From: Fulvimarina pelagi HTCC2506 | GTDB taxonomy: Bacteria; Pseudomonadota; Alphaproteobacteria; Rhizobiales; Rhizobiaceae | Direction of reading: 5' to 3' | NCBI RefSeq assembly: GCF_000153705.1 | Contig: NZ_DS022272.1 | Span: forward strand, 1,123,839-1,187,838 | Length of the DNA stretch: 64,000 bases | Shown here: positions 12,594 to 21,519 of the stretch, piece after piece | Layout: every line of letters starts with the position of its first letter | Numbering within the stretch: position 1 is the first letter of the stretch | Notes under the pieces: model-generated | Told to the model about the DNA's origin: nothing | Database searches by the model: none | Seen by the model: the letters and a program-made list of their open reading frames with translations, nothing else | Translations under genes and position numbers: made by a program

Positions 12594-13127
12594 ATGTCTC
12601 GTATTGGTAAGAAGCCGGTCGCTGTGCCCAAGGGCGTGACTGCCTCGGTTGAGGGGCAGACGGTCAAGGCGAAGGGACCGAAGGGCGAACTGCAGTTCGT
12701 CGTCAACGACGAAGTCCTCGTTAAGATGGAAGACGGCGCGATCCAGGTCGATCCAAAGGATCAGTCCAAGGAAGCGCGGTCGAAGTGGGGCATGTCCCGC
12801 ACGATGATCCAGAACATCATGACGGGCGTCGTTTCGGGCTTCGAGAAGAAGCTCGAGATCTCGGGTGTCGGTTATCGCGCGGCGAAGCAGGGCAACAACC
12901 TGCAGCTGTCGCTCGGCTTCTCCCACGAGGTCGTCTACAAGACGCCGGAGGGCATCGACATTGCAGTGCCGAAGCCGACCGAGATAACGGTCACCGGCAT
13001 CGACAAGCAGCGCGTTGGCCAGGTCGCCGCGGAAATCCGCGAATACCGTCCGCCGGAGCCCTACAAGGGCAAGGGCGTGAAATATGCCGGCGAGAAGATC
13101 GTCCGCAAGGAAGGCAAGAAGAAGTAA
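12594..13127 (+). CDS. rplF: 50S ribosomal protein L6
   Basis: L6 lies near the factor-binding centre of the 50S subunit. The 177-residue length and [15 protein letters not shown] start support the ATG at 12594; the TTG at 12552 that keeps the frame open has no family similarity behind it. The C-terminal [15 protein letters not shown] motif is present. rplR starts 3 nt after the stop. Confidence 0.97.
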   Translation: MSRIGKKPVAVPKGVTASVEGQTVKAKGPKGELQFVVNDEVLVKMEDGAIQVDPKDQSKEARSKWGMSRTMIQNIMTGVVSGFEKKLEISGVGYRAAKQGNNLQLSLGFSHEVVYKTPEGIDIAVPKPTEITVTGIDKQRVGQVAAEIREYRPPEPYKGKGVKYAGEKIVRKEGKKK

Positions 13128-13130
13128 GTC

Positions 13131-13493
13131 ATGGCAACGAAAACAGAATCTCTGCGTCGCCGGGCTCTGCGGATTCGCCGTTCGGTCAAGAAGGTTGCGA
13201 ACGGTCGTCCGCGTCTTTCGGTGCATCGCTCCTCCAAGCATATCTATGCGCAAATCATCGACGACAGCGTTGGTCGGACTTTGGCCGCCGCGTCATCGCT
13301 CGACCCTAAGCTGAAGGGCGATCTTAAGACGGGCGCCGACGTCGAAGCGGCAACTGCTGTCGGCAAGCTTGTCGCCGAACGCGCTAAAGAAGCCGGCATT
13401 TCCGATGTCGTTTTCGATCGCGGCGCTTTCATCTATCACGGCAGGGTCAAGGCCGTGGCCGAGGGTGCTCGTGAGGGCGGTCTCAACTTTTAA
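13131..13493 (+). CDS. rplR: 50S ribosomal protein L18
   Basis: L18 binds 5S rRNA with L5. The 120-residue protein has the family signature [17 protein letters not shown] near residues 27-43 and ends [17 protein letters not shown]. The 119-nt gap to rpsE is the largest within the spc segment before rpmD and holds two hairpins. Confidence 0.97.
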   Translation: MATKTESLRRRALRIRRSVKKVANGRPRLSVHRSSKHIYAQIIDDSVGRTLAAASSLDPKLKGDLKTGADVEAATAVGKLVAERAKEAGISDVVFDRGAFIYHGRVKAVAEGAREGGLNF

Positions 13494-13502
13494 TGTTTCC
13501 TT

Positions 13503-13570
13503 CGTCCGGTACTTTGCTGTATCGGACGGCTGAAAAACCCAATGGAACGGGCCGCCTATCGGCGCCCGTT
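13503..13570 (+). other. Two tandem hairpins between rplR and rpsE
   Basis: The first hairpin pairs 13503-13512 with 13519-13528 (ten pairs, one G-T, loop TTTGCT). The second pairs AACGGGC at 13546-13552 with GCCCGTT at 13564-13570, with inner pairing, and is followed by CTTTTC. The second resembles a weak terminator, so it may set the ratio of expression across the spc genes or mark a processing site. Confidence 0.5.
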
Positions 13571-13612
13571 CTTTTCGCAATGACGCCTCCGGAAAAGAAC
13601 AAGGACTAGGAT

Positions 13613-14200
13613 ATGGCGCCTCGTGACAATCGCAGAGACAGAGAAGAGCAGGACGACGGCTTCGTCGACAAGCTCGTTCACATCAACCGCGTCGCCAAGG
13701 TGGTGAAGGGTGGCCGTCGCTTCGGCTTCGCAGCCCTCGTCGTCGTCGGCGATCTCAAGGGCCGCGTCGGCTTCGGCCACGGCAAGGCACGCGAAGTGCC
13801 GGAAGCGATCCGCAAGGCGACGGAAGCGGCCAAGCGCGATCTGATTTTCGTGCCGCTGCGCGACGGCCGCACGCTTCACCACGACGTTCATGGCCGTCAC
13901 GGTGCCGGCAAGGTTCTCCTGCGCGCTGCCGAGGCCGGTACGGGCATCATCGCCGGTGGCCCGATGCGCGCGGTTTTCGAAGCTGTCGGCATGCACGACG
14001 TTGTCGCGAAGTCGCTGGGCTCGTCGAACCCCTACAACATGGTTCGCGCGACCTTCGAGGGCCTCAAACAGGCCACCCATCCGAAGGACATCGCTGCCAA
14101 GCGTGGGATCAAGTATTCCGAGCTGCAGGCGCGCCGTCAGGCCGCCACGGGTCACCACCCGCAGGCCGAACCGTCCGAAGAAGCTGCCGACGCCGCCTGA
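13613..14200 (+). CDS. rpsE: 30S ribosomal protein S5
   Basis: S5 helps form the mRNA entry channel and affects decoding accuracy. The 195-residue protein has the N-terminal dsRNA-binding-like domain with [16 protein letters not shown]-type residues (here [19 protein letters not shown]) near 23-41 and the [21 protein letters not shown] segment. The C-terminus is extended and Ala/Glu-rich. rpmD begins 40 nt downstream. Confidence 0.97.
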   Translation: MAPRDNRRDREEQDDGFVDKLVHINRVAKVVKGGRRFGFAALVVVGDLKGRVGFGHGKAREVPEAIRKATEAAKRDLIFVPLRDGRTLHHDVHGRHGAGKVLLRAAEAGTGIIAGGPMRAVFEAVGMHDVVAKSLGSSNPYNMVRATFEGLKQATHPKDIAAKRGIKYSELQARRQAATGHHPQAEPSEEAADAA

Positions 14201-14240
14201 GTGCGCGTCCAGTTCGATCTGATTGAAGGAGATGACTTCG

Positions 14241-14432
14241 ATGGCAAAGAAGAAGAACGTCACGGTCGTTCAGACGGGTAGCCCGATCCGCCGTGCCAAG
14301 GACCAGCGCCAGACCCTCGTAGGTCTCGGCCTGAACAAAATGCACCGACAGCGCACTCTAGAAGATACGCCCGCTATCCGCGGCATGATCGCCAAAGTTT
14401 CGCACCTTGTGAAGGTGGTCGAAAAGGCATGA
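14241..14432 (+). CDS. rpmD: 50S ribosomal protein L30
   Basis: L30 is a small 50S protein absent from some lineages. I start it at the ATG at 14241 ([18 protein letters not shown]), 63 residues, with GAAGGAG at 14225-14231 as ribosome binding site. The core [20 protein letters not shown] is typical. A perfect hairpin lies a few bases after the stop. Confidence 0.95.
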   Translation: MAKKKNVTVVQTGSPIRRAKDQRQTLVGLGLNKMHRQRTLEDTPAIRGMIAKVSHLVKVVEKA

Positions 14433-14438
14433 TGCGCC

Positions 14439-14462
14439 GGTGGGCGGGAAAAGCCGCCCACC
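14439..14462 (+). other. Intercistronic hairpin between rpmD and rplO
   Basis: GGTGGGCGG at 14439-14447 pairs perfectly with CCGCCCACC at 14454-14462 around GAAAAG, six bases after the rpmD stop. It has no T tract. It is probably a stability or processing element. Confidence 0.55.
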
Positions 14463-14540
14463 TCAAACAGGCTTTCAATGCGGTCTCAGGCCCCCGTCGC
14501 GAATATCGCCTGACGCGCCATGGATCGCTGGAGATGAGAA

Positions 14541-14996
14541 ATGAAACTCAACGAAATCACCGACAACGAAGGCGCGACTCATTCGCGCAAGCGCGTCGGT
14601 CGCGGCATCGGCTCGGGTAAGGGCAAAACCGGCGGACGCGGCGTTAAGGGTCAGAAATCGCGTTCTGGCGTTGCGATCAACGGCTATGAAGGCGGCCAGA
14701 TGCCGCTTTATCGGCGTCTGCCGAAGCGCGGCTTTACCAATGTGTTCGCTAAAGATTACTCGATCGTCTCGGTCGGTCGCCTCCAGCAGGCCATCGACGC
14801 GGGCAAGCTCGACGCATCGAGCGAAGTCGACATCGCGGCGCTTATCGCTGCCGGCGTAGTCCGGCGTGCGAAGGACGGCGTCCGCGTTCTTGGTGACGGT
14901 GAGGTCACCGCGTCGCTCAAGCTGAACGTTGCGGGCGCATCGAAGTCAGCAGTCGAGAAAATCGAAAAGGCCGGCGGGTCGGTCAAGACTGCTTGA
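14541..14996 (+). CDS. rplO: 50S ribosomal protein L15
   Basis: L15 acts late in 50S assembly. The 151-residue protein has the Gly-rich N-terminal region ([19 protein letters not shown] near residues 17-35) and the [18 protein letters not shown] motif near 50-67. A strong terminator-like hairpin follows 62 nt after its stop, suggesting that it is the last gene of its transcript. Confidence 0.97.
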   Translation: MKLNEITDNEGATHSRKRVGRGIGSGKGKTGGRGVKGQKSRSGVAINGYEGGQMPLYRRLPKRGFTNVFAKDYSIVSVGRLQQAIDAGKLDASSEVDIAALIAAGVVRRAKDGVRVLGDGEVTASLKLNVAGASKSAVEKIEKAGGSVKTA

Positions 14997-15057
14997 ACGT
15001 TCCGCTTGACCATTCCGCCTGCGCGGGCGCTGTGGCTTTGAGGCGGGTTAGTTGATC

Positions 15058-15095
15058 GCCCGTCTCGCCCATCGATTTGGGCGAGGCGGGCTTTT
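15058..15095 (+). terminator. Probable terminator between rplO and secY
   Basis: The 13-base arms 15058-15070 and 15079-15091 pair with one G-T and an 8-nt loop, followed by four Ts. In E. coli rplO and secY are co-transcribed, so a terminator here would split the spc operon before secY. Confidence 0.7.
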
Positions 15096-15111
15096 CGTTT
15101 GGGATAGCGGC

Positions 15112-15158
15112 AGCGGTCGACCGCTTTGCTTGCGTCAATTGCGACACCGGCTTATGTG
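15112..15158 (+). promoter_or_regulatory. Candidate secY promoter with adjacent palindrome
   Basis: A perfect 14-nt palindrome AGCGGTCGACCGCT lies at 15112-15125. TTGCGT at 15130-15135 is followed after 17 nt by TATGTG at 15153-15158. The arrangement just after a terminator fits a separate secY-adk transcript. The boxes are only moderately good. Confidence 0.35.
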
Positions 15159-15248
15159 TCCCGGAAGGCGGCGCGGCCAATACGCGACAGCTTTCGCGTG
15201 CTCCGACCGTTCGGTCCTCGAGGAGCGCGACACTCTGGAGATTTCCCT

Positions 15249-16589
15249 ATGGCATCGGCTGCAGAACAACTTGCTGCCAATCTGAATTTCTCGGCTTTTT
15301 CGAAGGCTGAGGATCTCAAGAAACGCATCTGGTTTACGCTCGGCGCGCTGATCGTCTATCGGCTCGGAACCTACATTCCGATGCCGGGCATCAATCCGGA
15401 CGCGCTGGCGCAAGCGTTCCAGCAGCAGTCGACCGGTATTCTCGGTCTTTTCAACATGTTCTCCGGTGGTGCGGTCGGCCGAATGGCGATCTTCGCTCTC
15501 GGAATCATGCCTTACATCTCGGCCTCGATCATCATTCAGCTGATGACGTCGGTGATCCCGTCGCTCGAACAGTTGAAAAAGGAGGGCGAGCAGGGCCGGA
15601 AGGTCATCAACCAGTATACCCGCTACGGCACCGTGCTGCTGTCGATCGTGCAGGCATACGGTATTGCGGCAGGGCTCCAGACCCAGGCGAATATCGTCGT
15701 CAATCCGGGCTGGTTCTTTACGATGTCCGCGGTCATCACGCTTGTCGGCGGCACGATGTTCCTGATGTGGCTCGGAGAACAAATCACAGCGCGCGGAATC
15801 GGCAACGGCATCTCGTTAATCATTTTCGCCGGTATCGTGGCTAACCTGCCGTCAGCGCTCGCGAACCTCCTCGAACTCGGTCGCACGGGTGCTCTTTCGA
15901 CAGCCGTCATTCTGATCATCATCGTGCTCGCGGTCGTCACCATCGCGACCATCGTGTTCTTCGAGCGTGCCCAGCGGCGACTTCTGATCCAGTATCCGAA
16001 GCGGCAGGTCGGAAACCGCATGTTCCAGGGCGACACCTCGCACCTGCCACTGAAGCTCAATACTTCCGGCGTTATTCCGCCGATTTTCGCTTCCTCGCTC
16101 CTGCTTCTGCCGGTGACCGTCGCGAACTTCTCGAACACCGAAGAGTTGCCGGACTGGGCAACGGCGGTTGTCGCTTCGCTGGGCCATGGGCAGCCGCTCT
16201 ACATGCTATTTTATGCCGGACTGATCGCGTTCTTTGCGTTCTTCTATACGGCAGTCGTCTTCAATCCGAAGGACACGGCCGACAATCTCAAGAAGCATGG
16301 TGGCTTTATTCCGGGCATTCGCCCGGGCGAGCGGACGGCAGAGTACATCGATTTTGTGCTAACCCGCATCACGGTCGTCGGCGCGATCTATCTGGTCGTC
16401 GTCTGTCTATTGCCCGAATTCCTAATTTCCGCAGCCGGCGTTCCGTTCTATCTGGGTGGCACTTCACTGCTGATCGTCGTCAGCGTGACGATGGATACGG
16501 TAGCGCAGGTCCAAGGGCACCTTTTGGCTCATCAGTATGAGGGCCTGATCAAGAAGTCGAAACTGAGAGGGGGGAAACGAGGCCGATGA
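15249..16589 (+). CDS. secY: Protein translocase subunit SecY
   Basis: SecY is the channel of the Sec translocon in the inner membrane. Starting at the ATG at 15249 (MASAAEQLAANLNFSAF) gives 446 residues with ten predicted membrane segments; the open frame upstream lacks similarity. Signatures include LGIMPYISASIIIQLM in TM2 and the GMSLIIFAGI-like GNGISLIIFAGIV in the middle. It overlaps adk by four bases (ATGA). Confidence 0.97.
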   Translation: MASAAEQLAANLNFSAFSKAEDLKKRIWFTLGALIVYRLGTYIPMPGINPDALAQAFQQQSTGILGLFNMFSGGAVGRMAIFALGIMPYISASIIIQLMTSVIPSLEQLKKEGEQGRKVINQYTRYGTVLLSIVQAYGIAAGLQTQANIVVNPGWFFTMSAVITLVGGTMFLMWLGEQITARGIGNGISLIIFAGIVANLPSALANLLELGRTGALSTAVILIIIVLAVVTIATIVFFERAQRRLLIQYPKRQVGNRMFQGDTSHLPLKLNTSGVIPPIFASSLLLLPVTVANFSNTEELPDWATAVVASLGHGQPLYMLFYAGLIAFFAFFYTAVVFNPKDTADNLKKHGGFIPGIRPGERTAEYIDFVLTRITVVGAIYLVVVCLLPEFLISAAGVPFYLGGTSLLIVVSVTMDTVAQVQGHLLAHQYEGLIKKSKLRGGKRGR

Positions 16590-17233
16590 GACTGATACTG
16601 CTAGGCCCGCCGGGAGCGGGGAAGGGAACGCAGGCCAAACGGCTGGTTGAAAAGCACGGTGTTCCCCAACTTTCGACCGGCGATATGCTGCGCGCCGCCG
16701 TCGCCAATCAGACGGAGGTGGGCAAGAAGGCCAAGCAGATCATGGATTCGGGTGGGCTGGTTTCCGACGACATCGTCAACCAAATCGTATCCGACCGAAT
16801 CGAGGAGCCGGATTGCGCGAATGGGTTTATTCTCGACGGCTACCCCCGGACGCTCAATCAGGCAGACGCGCTGGATGAAATCCTGACCGCTAAGGACAGG
16901 CAACTTGACCGAGTTGTAGAAATGAAGGTCGACGACGATGCGCTCGTCCATCGCATCACCGGGCGATACACCTGCAGCAATTGCGGTGCGCTCTACCACG
17001 ATGCCGACAAAAAGCCGGCTAAGGACGGCATTTGCGACAAATGCGGCTCGACGGAGTTCAAGCGCCGCGAGGACGACAACGAAACGACGGTACGTCAGCG
17101 GCTGCGCGCCTACTACAAGGATACCTCGCCGCTCGTCGGCTACTATCACTGCAAGGGCTCGCTGGCCCGTGTGGACGGTATGGCGGAGATCGACGCGGTG
17201 ACGACCTCGATCGAGAACGCGATCAAGGGATGA
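16586..17233 (+). CDS. adk: Adenylate kinase, long zinc-lid form
   Basis: Adk interconverts AMP and ATP with two ADP. The 215-residue protein has the P-loop GPPGAGKGTQ near residue 7 and LDGYPRT near 83. Its LID domain has a Cys4 zinc ribbon (Cys130, Cys133, Cys150, Cys153). Several rhizobia (for example Brucella) have the short form without a LID, so the long zinc form is a useful lineage marker. It is coupled to secY by an ATGA overlap. Confidence 0.97.
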   Translation: MRLILLGPPGAGKGTQAKRLVEKHGVPQLSTGDMLRAAVANQTEVGKKAKQIMDSGGLVSDDIVNQIVSDRIEEPDCANGFILDGYPRTLNQADALDEILTAKDRQLDRVVEMKVDDDALVHRITGRYTCSNCGALYHDADKKPAKDGICDKCGSTEFKRREDDNETTVRQRLRAYYKDTSPLVGYYHCKGSLARVDGMAEIDAVTTSIENAIKG

Positions 17234-17278
17234 TCGGAGCGCGATTTTGATTTAGAAGGCGGAAGCGTTGGCCTTCGG

Positions 17279-17307
17279 TTGACTTGTCAAGCGGTGTTTT
17301 TTATAGG
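17279..17307 (+). promoter_or_regulatory. Promoter of the alpha operon
   Basis: TTGACT at 17279-17284, a 17-nt spacer, and TATAGG at 17302-17307 form a near-consensus alphaproteobacterial sigma-70 promoter. It lies about 135 nt upstream of the rpsM start and would drive rpsM-rpsK-rpoA-rplQ. Confidence 0.75.
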
Positions 17308-17370
17308 CTATCGCTATCCGCGAATCCATTGCGATCGACGTGGGGTCCTCCCAACTCCGGGGGAGCCACT

Positions 17371-17416
17371 TCGGTCGCTTTTGGCCGTAACGTTTCGGGC
17401 ATCGAAAAGCGGCCGA
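17371..17416 (+). promoter_or_regulatory. Leader hairpin of the alpha operon
   Basis: TCGGTCGCTTTT at 17371-17382 pairs with AAAAGCGGCCGA at 17405-17416 (twelve pairs, one G-T) around a 22-nt loop. It ends 15 nt before the AGGAG ribosome binding site of rpsM. In E. coli this leader is the S4 target, but rpsD is not in this operon here, so a different ligand may act. Confidence 0.5.
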
Positions 17417-17442
17417 CAACCATCAAGTTTAGGAGTGACGAC

Positions 17443-17811
17443 GTGGCACGTATCGCTGGCGTCAATATCCCGACGGGCAAACGCGCGGTTATCGCGCTAC
17501 AGTACATTCACGGGATCGGACCGTCTCTCGCCAAGCAGATCATGGCGAAGGCAAACCTTACCGAAGACCGCCGGGTCAACGATCTTTCGGACGCAGAAGT
17601 GCTGCAGATCCGGGAAATCATCGACCGTGAACATCAGGTTGAGGGCGATCTTCGCCGCGAGACCTCGATGAATATCAAGCGCCTCATGGACCTCGGCTGC
17701 TATCGTGGCCTGCGTCATCGCCGGTCGCTGCCCGTACGCGGTCAGCGCACGCACACCAATGCACGCACCCGCAAGGGTCCGGCCAAGGCGATCGCCGGCA
17801 AGAAGAAGTAA
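17443..17811 (+). CDS. rpsM: 30S ribosomal protein S13
   Basis: S13 sits in the 30S head and bridges to the 50S subunit and tRNA. The GTG at 17443 ([20 protein letters not shown]), preceded by AGGAG at 17431-17435, gives the standard 122 residues; the upstream frame is the leader. The tail [21 protein letters not shown] contacts P-site tRNA. Confidence 0.96.
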   Translation: MARIAGVNIPTGKRAVIALQYIHGIGPSLAKQIMAKANLTEDRRVNDLSDAEVLQIREIIDREHQVEGDLRRETSMNIKRLMDLGCYRGLRHRRSLPVRGQRTHTNARTRKGPAKAIAGKKK

Positions 17812-17818
17812 TTTCGGT

Positions 17819-17867
17819 CGGGCGTCGATGAACGCCCGGTCAGGTGGAGCCGCCGGAATTACGGCGG
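17819..17867 (+). other. Two hairpins between rpsM and rpsK
   Basis: CGGGCGT at 17819-17825 pairs with ACGCCCG at 17832-17838, and CCGCCG at 17850-17855 pairs with CGGCGG at 17862-17867. Both have 6-nt loops, and neither has a T tract. Confidence 0.45.
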
Positions 17868-17895
17868 TGTCGAGATCGAACGAAAGACATCACCC

Positions 17896-18282
17896 ATGGC
17901 AAAAGAGCAGCGCGTTCGCCGCCGCGAGCGCAAGAACATCTCCGCGGGCGTCGCCCACGTCAATTCGACTTTCAACAATACGCTGATCACGATCACGGAT
18001 GCGCAGGGCAATGCGATCTCCTGGTCGTCTGCAGGTGCACAGGGGTTCAAGGGTTCGCGCAAATCGACCCCATTCGCTGCGCAGATCGCTGCCGAAGACT
18101 GTGCCAAGAAAGCCCAGGAGCACGGCATGCGGACGTTGGAAGTCGAGGTCTGCGGTCCGGGTTCGGGCCGTGAGTCGGCGCTGCGGGCGCTGCAGGCCGC
18201 CGGCTTCACGATCACGTCTATCCGCGACGTGACGCCGATCCCGCACAACGGTGTTCGGCCGCGCAAGAAGCGCCGCGTCTAG
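17896..18282 (+). CDS. rpsK: 30S ribosomal protein S11
   Basis: S11 forms part of the 30S platform near the mRNA exit. The 128-residue protein has [20 protein letters not shown] and the C-terminal [18 protein letters not shown] typical of S11. A perfect tetraloop hairpin lies just after its stop. Confidence 0.97.
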   Translation: MAKEQRVRRRERKNISAGVAHVNSTFNNTLITITDAQGNAISWSSAGAQGFKGSRKSTPFAAQIAAEDCAKKAQEHGMRTLEVEVCGPGSGRESALRALQAAGFTITSIRDVTPIPHNGVRPRKKRRV

Positions 18283-18294
18283 AAGCCTCGACCG

Positions 18295-18316
18295 CCCGGA
18301 AGACAAATCTTCCGGG
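18295..18316 (+). other. Perfect tetraloop hairpin between rpsK and rpoA
   Basis: CCCGGAAGA at 18295-18303 pairs perfectly with TCTTCCGGG at 18308-18316 around CAAA. It lies 12 nt after the rpsK stop and 108 nt before rpoA. The absence of a T run argues against full termination. Confidence 0.55.
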
Positions 18317-18424
18317 TAACGCTGTTTCGTCCCCGCGCCGCGGTCCGATACGGGCTGTGGCGCGTCGGCGTGTCAGAACCATCGCCACGAATGGATGGTG
18401 GCGAGGAAACTGAAAGGCATCCAC

Positions 18425-19477
18425 ATGATTGCTAGCAACTGGCAAGATCTCTCGAAGCCCAACCAGGTGGTCTTCAAGGGGAGCGGGCGGACCAAGGCGT
18501 CACTGACCGCAGAGCCGCTGGAGCGAGGCTTCGGCCTGACGCTCGGCAACGCGCTTCGCCGCGTGCTCCTCTCCTCGCTTCAGGGCGCGGCCGTGACCGC
18601 CGTTCAGATCGATGGCGTTCTCCACGAGTTCTCGTCGATCCCGGGCGTGCGCGAGGACGTGACGGACATCGTCCTCAACATCAAGGAAATCAACATCGGC
18701 ATGCAGGGCGAAGGCCCGAAGCGGATGGTGGTTCGCAAGCAAGGGCCGGGCGTGGTGCGCGCCGGCGACATTCAGACCGTCGGCGACATCGAGGTCCTCA
18801 ACCCCGATCACGAGATCTGCACCCTCGACGAGGGCGCCGAAATTCGCATGGAGTTCACGGTCAACACCGGCAAGGGTTACATCCCGGCCGACCAGAACCG
18901 CGCCGAAGATGCGCCGATCGGCCTGATCCCGATCGACGCGCTGTTCTCGCCGGTCAAGAAGGTGTCCTACAAGGTCGAGAACACCCGTGAGGGGCAGGAT
19001 CTCAACAAAGACAAGCTCACGATGCAGATCGAGACCGACGGCTCGATTTCGGGTGAGGATGCCGTGGCCTACGCCGCGCGCATTATCCAGGATCAGCTCT
19101 CGGTCTTCGTCAACTTCGAGGAGCCGCAGCGCGACCAGCGCGGCATGGCGATCGGAGCTGGCGTCGGCGGCGGTGCCGCGGCCGAAGAGCCGATGCAGGA
19201 GCTCGCCTTCAACCCGGCTCTCCTCAAGAAGGTCGACGAGCTGGAGCTTTCGGTCCGCTCGGCGAACTGCCTGAAGAACGACAACATTGTCTATATCGGC
19301 GACCTCATCCAGAAGACCGAAGCGGAAATGCTGCGCACTCCGAACTTCGGCCGCAAGTCGCTGAACGAGATCAAGGAAGTTCTCGCTTCCATGGGTCTCC
19401 ATCTCGGTATGGAAGTCCAGGCCTGGCCGCCGGAGAACATCGACGATCTGGCCAAGCGTTACGAGGACCAGTACTGA
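18425..19477 (+). CDS. rpoA: RNA polymerase subunit alpha
   Basis: RpoA is the assembly platform of RNA polymerase; its C-terminal domain contacts activators and UP elements. I start it at the ATG at 18425 ([19 protein letters not shown]), giving 350 residues; an upstream in-frame start at 18395 adds nothing family-like. The N-terminal domain has the [20 protein letters not shown] motif and the C-terminal domain has the helix-hairpin-helix region around [20 protein letters not shown]. It is followed 203 nt later by rplQ. Confidence 0.97.
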   Translation: MIASNWQDLSKPNQVVFKGSGRTKASLTAEPLERGFGLTLGNALRRVLLSSLQGAAVTAVQIDGVLHEFSSIPGVREDVTDIVLNIKEINIGMQGEGPKRMVVRKQGPGVVRAGDIQTVGDIEVLNPDHEICTLDEGAEIRMEFTVNTGKGYIPADQNRAEDAPIGLIPIDALFSPVKKVSYKVENTREGQDLNKDKLTMQIETDGSISGEDAVAYAARIIQDQLSVFVNFEEPQRDQRGMAIGAGVGGGAAAEEPMQELAFNPALLKKVDELELSVRSANCLKNDNIVYIGDLIQKTEAEMLRTPNFGRKSLNEIKEVLASMGLHLGMEVQAWPPENIDDLAKRYEDQY

Positions 19478-19680
19478 ACCGATCATCATCGGCATGTAGG
19501 CTCTTGTGAGAGGCTGATAGAGACTTCGGGCCGGCGCCAGCGGCGGACCGACAACCATTCAAAGGAACGGCGACACGTCCCGATGCTTTTCGAAGTGGGC
19601 GGGCGTGGACGCAAAGATCCCGACCTTCAGCCGAAGCACCTTTAGGGCCGGCTGACTTCTAGACCCAAGGAAACCAAACC

Positions 19681-20109
19681 ATGCGTCACGGAAATCGCGG
19701 CCGCAAACTCAATCGCACTTCGAGCCACCGGAAGGCGATGTTCAAGAACATGTCGGTCTCGCTCATCACCCATGAGCAGATCGTCACGACCTTGCCGAAG
19801 GCCAAGGAACTGCGCCCGATCGTCGAGAAGCTGATCACGCTCGGTAAGCGCGGCGATCTCCATGCCCGCCGTCAGGCCGCGTCCCGCCTGCAGGACGACG
19901 CCTCCGTCGTGAAGCTCTTTGATACGCTCGCGACCCGCTACGCCGACCGCCAGGGCGGCTATTGCCGCGTCCTCAAGGCCGGCTTCCGCTATGGTGACAA
20001 TGCGCCGATGGCAGTGATCGAACTCGTCGACCGCGATCCGGACGCCCGTGGCGCCGCCGACCGCGCGCGCCTCGAAGCCGAAGAGAACGAGGAAAACGAA
20101 GCCGCGTAA
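19681..20109 (+). CDS. rplQ: 50S ribosomal protein L17
   Basis: L17 lies at the tunnel exit. The 142-residue protein starts [20 protein letters not shown] and ends in an acidic Glu/Asn tail. It is the last gene of the alpha operon and is followed by a rho-independent terminator 29 nt after its stop. Confidence 0.97.
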   Translation: MRHGNRGRKLNRTSSHRKAMFKNMSVSLITHEQIVTTLPKAKELRPIVEKLITLGKRGDLHARRQAASRLQDDASVVKLFDTLATRYADRQGGYCRVLKAGFRYGDNAPMAVIELVDRDPDARGAADRARLEAEENEENEAA

Positions 20110-20138
20110 TCTTGCGCACTTCGCGATCTTCGAACGAA

Positions 20139-20160
20139 GGGGCCCGAGCGGCCCCTTTTT
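20139..20160 (+). terminator. Rho-independent terminator after rplQ
   Basis: GGGGCC at 20139-20144 pairs with GGCCCC at 20150-20155, extended by two A-T pairs, with a CGAGC loop and a run of Ts. It ends the ribosomal supercluster. Confidence 0.88.
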
Positions 20161-20222
20161 CGTTCCAGCCGGCAGCGCGGCATGATCGACGGCTCGCCAC
20201 GGCTTTCCCTGAACGATAACGG

Positions 20223-21251
20223 ATGAACCCCATGACGCATGATCGCGTGCTTCTGACCGGTGCGTCCGGCTTCATCGCCAAGCACATCCTCAAGCGTCTC
20301 CTGGAAGAGGGCTATGCCGTTCGCGGCACGGTGCGCTCGCCCGCCAAGGCCGAGGAGGTGCGCAAGGCGATGGCGCAGGCTCGGGTTTCCACGGATCGAT
20401 TGGAAATCGTCGGCGCCGATCTCGCCACCGATGCGGGATGGAGCGAGATCGCCCGCGATTGCCGCCATGCGATCCACTGCGCCTCGCCGTTTCCCTCGCT
20501 CCAGCCCAAGGACAAATTCGCGCTCGTGCCGATCGCGCGGGACGGAACCCTGCGCGTCCTCGAGGCCGCGAGAGCTGCGGGTATCCAGCGCGTCGTCATG
20601 ACGTCTTCGGTGGTCTCGGTCTATGTCGGCCACGCGAGAAGAACCGACCGGGTTTTCACCGAAGCCGACTGGAGCGACGTCGAGGGGGAGGGTGCCTATC
20701 CCTACGCCGTCTCCAAGACGCTTGCGGAGAAGGCGGCCTGGGAGTTTGCCGGGGAGACTGGCCTCGAACTGACGGCCGTCAATCCCGCCTTCGTGCTCGG
20801 TCCGACGATCGACGGAACGACGGGCACATCCCTCGATGTCCTGCGCACCATGATGCGCGGCCGCATGCCCGCCGTGCCGGACGCCGCCTTCGGCGTCGTC
20901 GATGTCCGCGACGTCGCCGAGGCGCATTTGAGGGCGATGACGGTGAGGGAAGCCGCAGGCCGTCGCTTCCTCCTTTCCGGCGGGACGCGCTCACTGGTGG
21001 AGATGGGGTCCGCGATCGCTCGCGAATTGCCGGAGGTCAAACGCCGGGTGCCGTGGGTGACGCTGCCCGATTGGCCAGTCAAGGCTGCGGGGGCCCTGTC
21101 GCGCCAGGTTGCTCCGATCGTACCGGAACTCGGCAAGCGCAAGACCTTCGATTGCAGGCCGGCCAGGGAGGTTCTCGGCCTGCAATTGAAAGACGCGGAC
21201 GAAGCGATCGCCGCTGCCGCCCGGTCCCTGCGTGAGAAAGGGCTGGCCTGA
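20223..21251 (+). CDS. NAD(P)-dependent epimerase/dehydratase, dihydroflavonol reductase-like
   Basis: This is an extended short-chain dehydrogenase/reductase of 342 residues. It has the nucleotide-binding motif TGASGFIA at residues 12-19, a Ser in VVMTSS near 128, and the catalytic pair Tyr161 and Lys165 in YAVSK. The sequence resembles 4-dihydromethyltrigonelline/dihydroflavonol-4-reductase-like reductases rather than sugar epimerases. The substrate is unknown. It stands alone between the rplQ terminator and the tRNA gene. A second ATG at 20232 is possible. Confidence 0.85.
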   Translation: MNPMTHDRVLLTGASGFIAKHILKRLLEEGYAVRGTVRSPAKAEEVRKAMAQARVSTDRLEIVGADLATDAGWSEIARDCRHAIHCASPFPSLQPKDKFALVPIARDGTLRVLEAARAAGIQRVVMTSSVVSVYVGHARRTDRVFTEADWSDVEGEGAYPYAVSKTLAEKAAWEFAGETGLELTAVNPAFVLGPTIDGTTGTSLDVLRTMMRGRMPAVPDAAFGVVDVRDVAEAHLRAMTVREAAGRRFLLSGGTRSLVEMGSAIARELPEVKRRVPWVTLPDWPVKAAGALSRQVAPIVPELGKRKTFDCRPAREVLGLQLKDADEAIAAAARSLREKGLA

Positions 21252-21390
21252 CGGCGACAGGTTCCGGAAATCCGCGCCCATCGGGACCGGACTAAAGCGA
21301 CCATCAGCGTTTTCGACCATTCCGCACCGCTTTATCGCTCTTGCCTCCTCGCCTGGCGCAGAGACACTGCCGCTATCGGCACCGCACCAC

Positions 21391-21419
21391 TTGCGGCGCG
21401 CTTCGTTTCACGGTTATGG
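21391..21419 (+). promoter_or_regulatory. Candidate promoter of the tRNA-Ser gene
   Basis: TTGCGG at 21391-21396, a 17-nt spacer, and TTATGG at 21414-21419 place the start of transcription a few bases before the tRNA at 21430. Confidence 0.4.
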
Positions 21420-21429
21420 GTTCGCCACC

Positions 21430-21519
21430 GGATGGGTGGCCGAGCGGTTTAAGGCACCGGTCTTGAAAACCGGCGTGCGGGAGACCGTACCGTGGGTTCG
21501 AATCCCACCCCATCCGCCA
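21430..21519 (+). tRNA. tRNA-Ser (anticodon UGA)
   Basis: The 90-nt gene folds as a class II tRNA. The acceptor stem pairs GGATGGG with CCCATCC. The anticodon stem CCGGT/ACCGG holds the loop CTTGAAA with anticodon TGA at 21464-21466. There is a long variable arm and a GTGGG/CCCAC T stem with loop TTCGAAT. The discriminator is G73 and the CCA end is encoded. It reads UCA and other UCN serine codons. Confidence 0.97.

Noticed and set aside
18500-19558. Minus-strand frame of 352 codons inside rpoA
   Set aside because: It is a shadow of rpoA; there is no promoter, ribosome binding site or family similarity.
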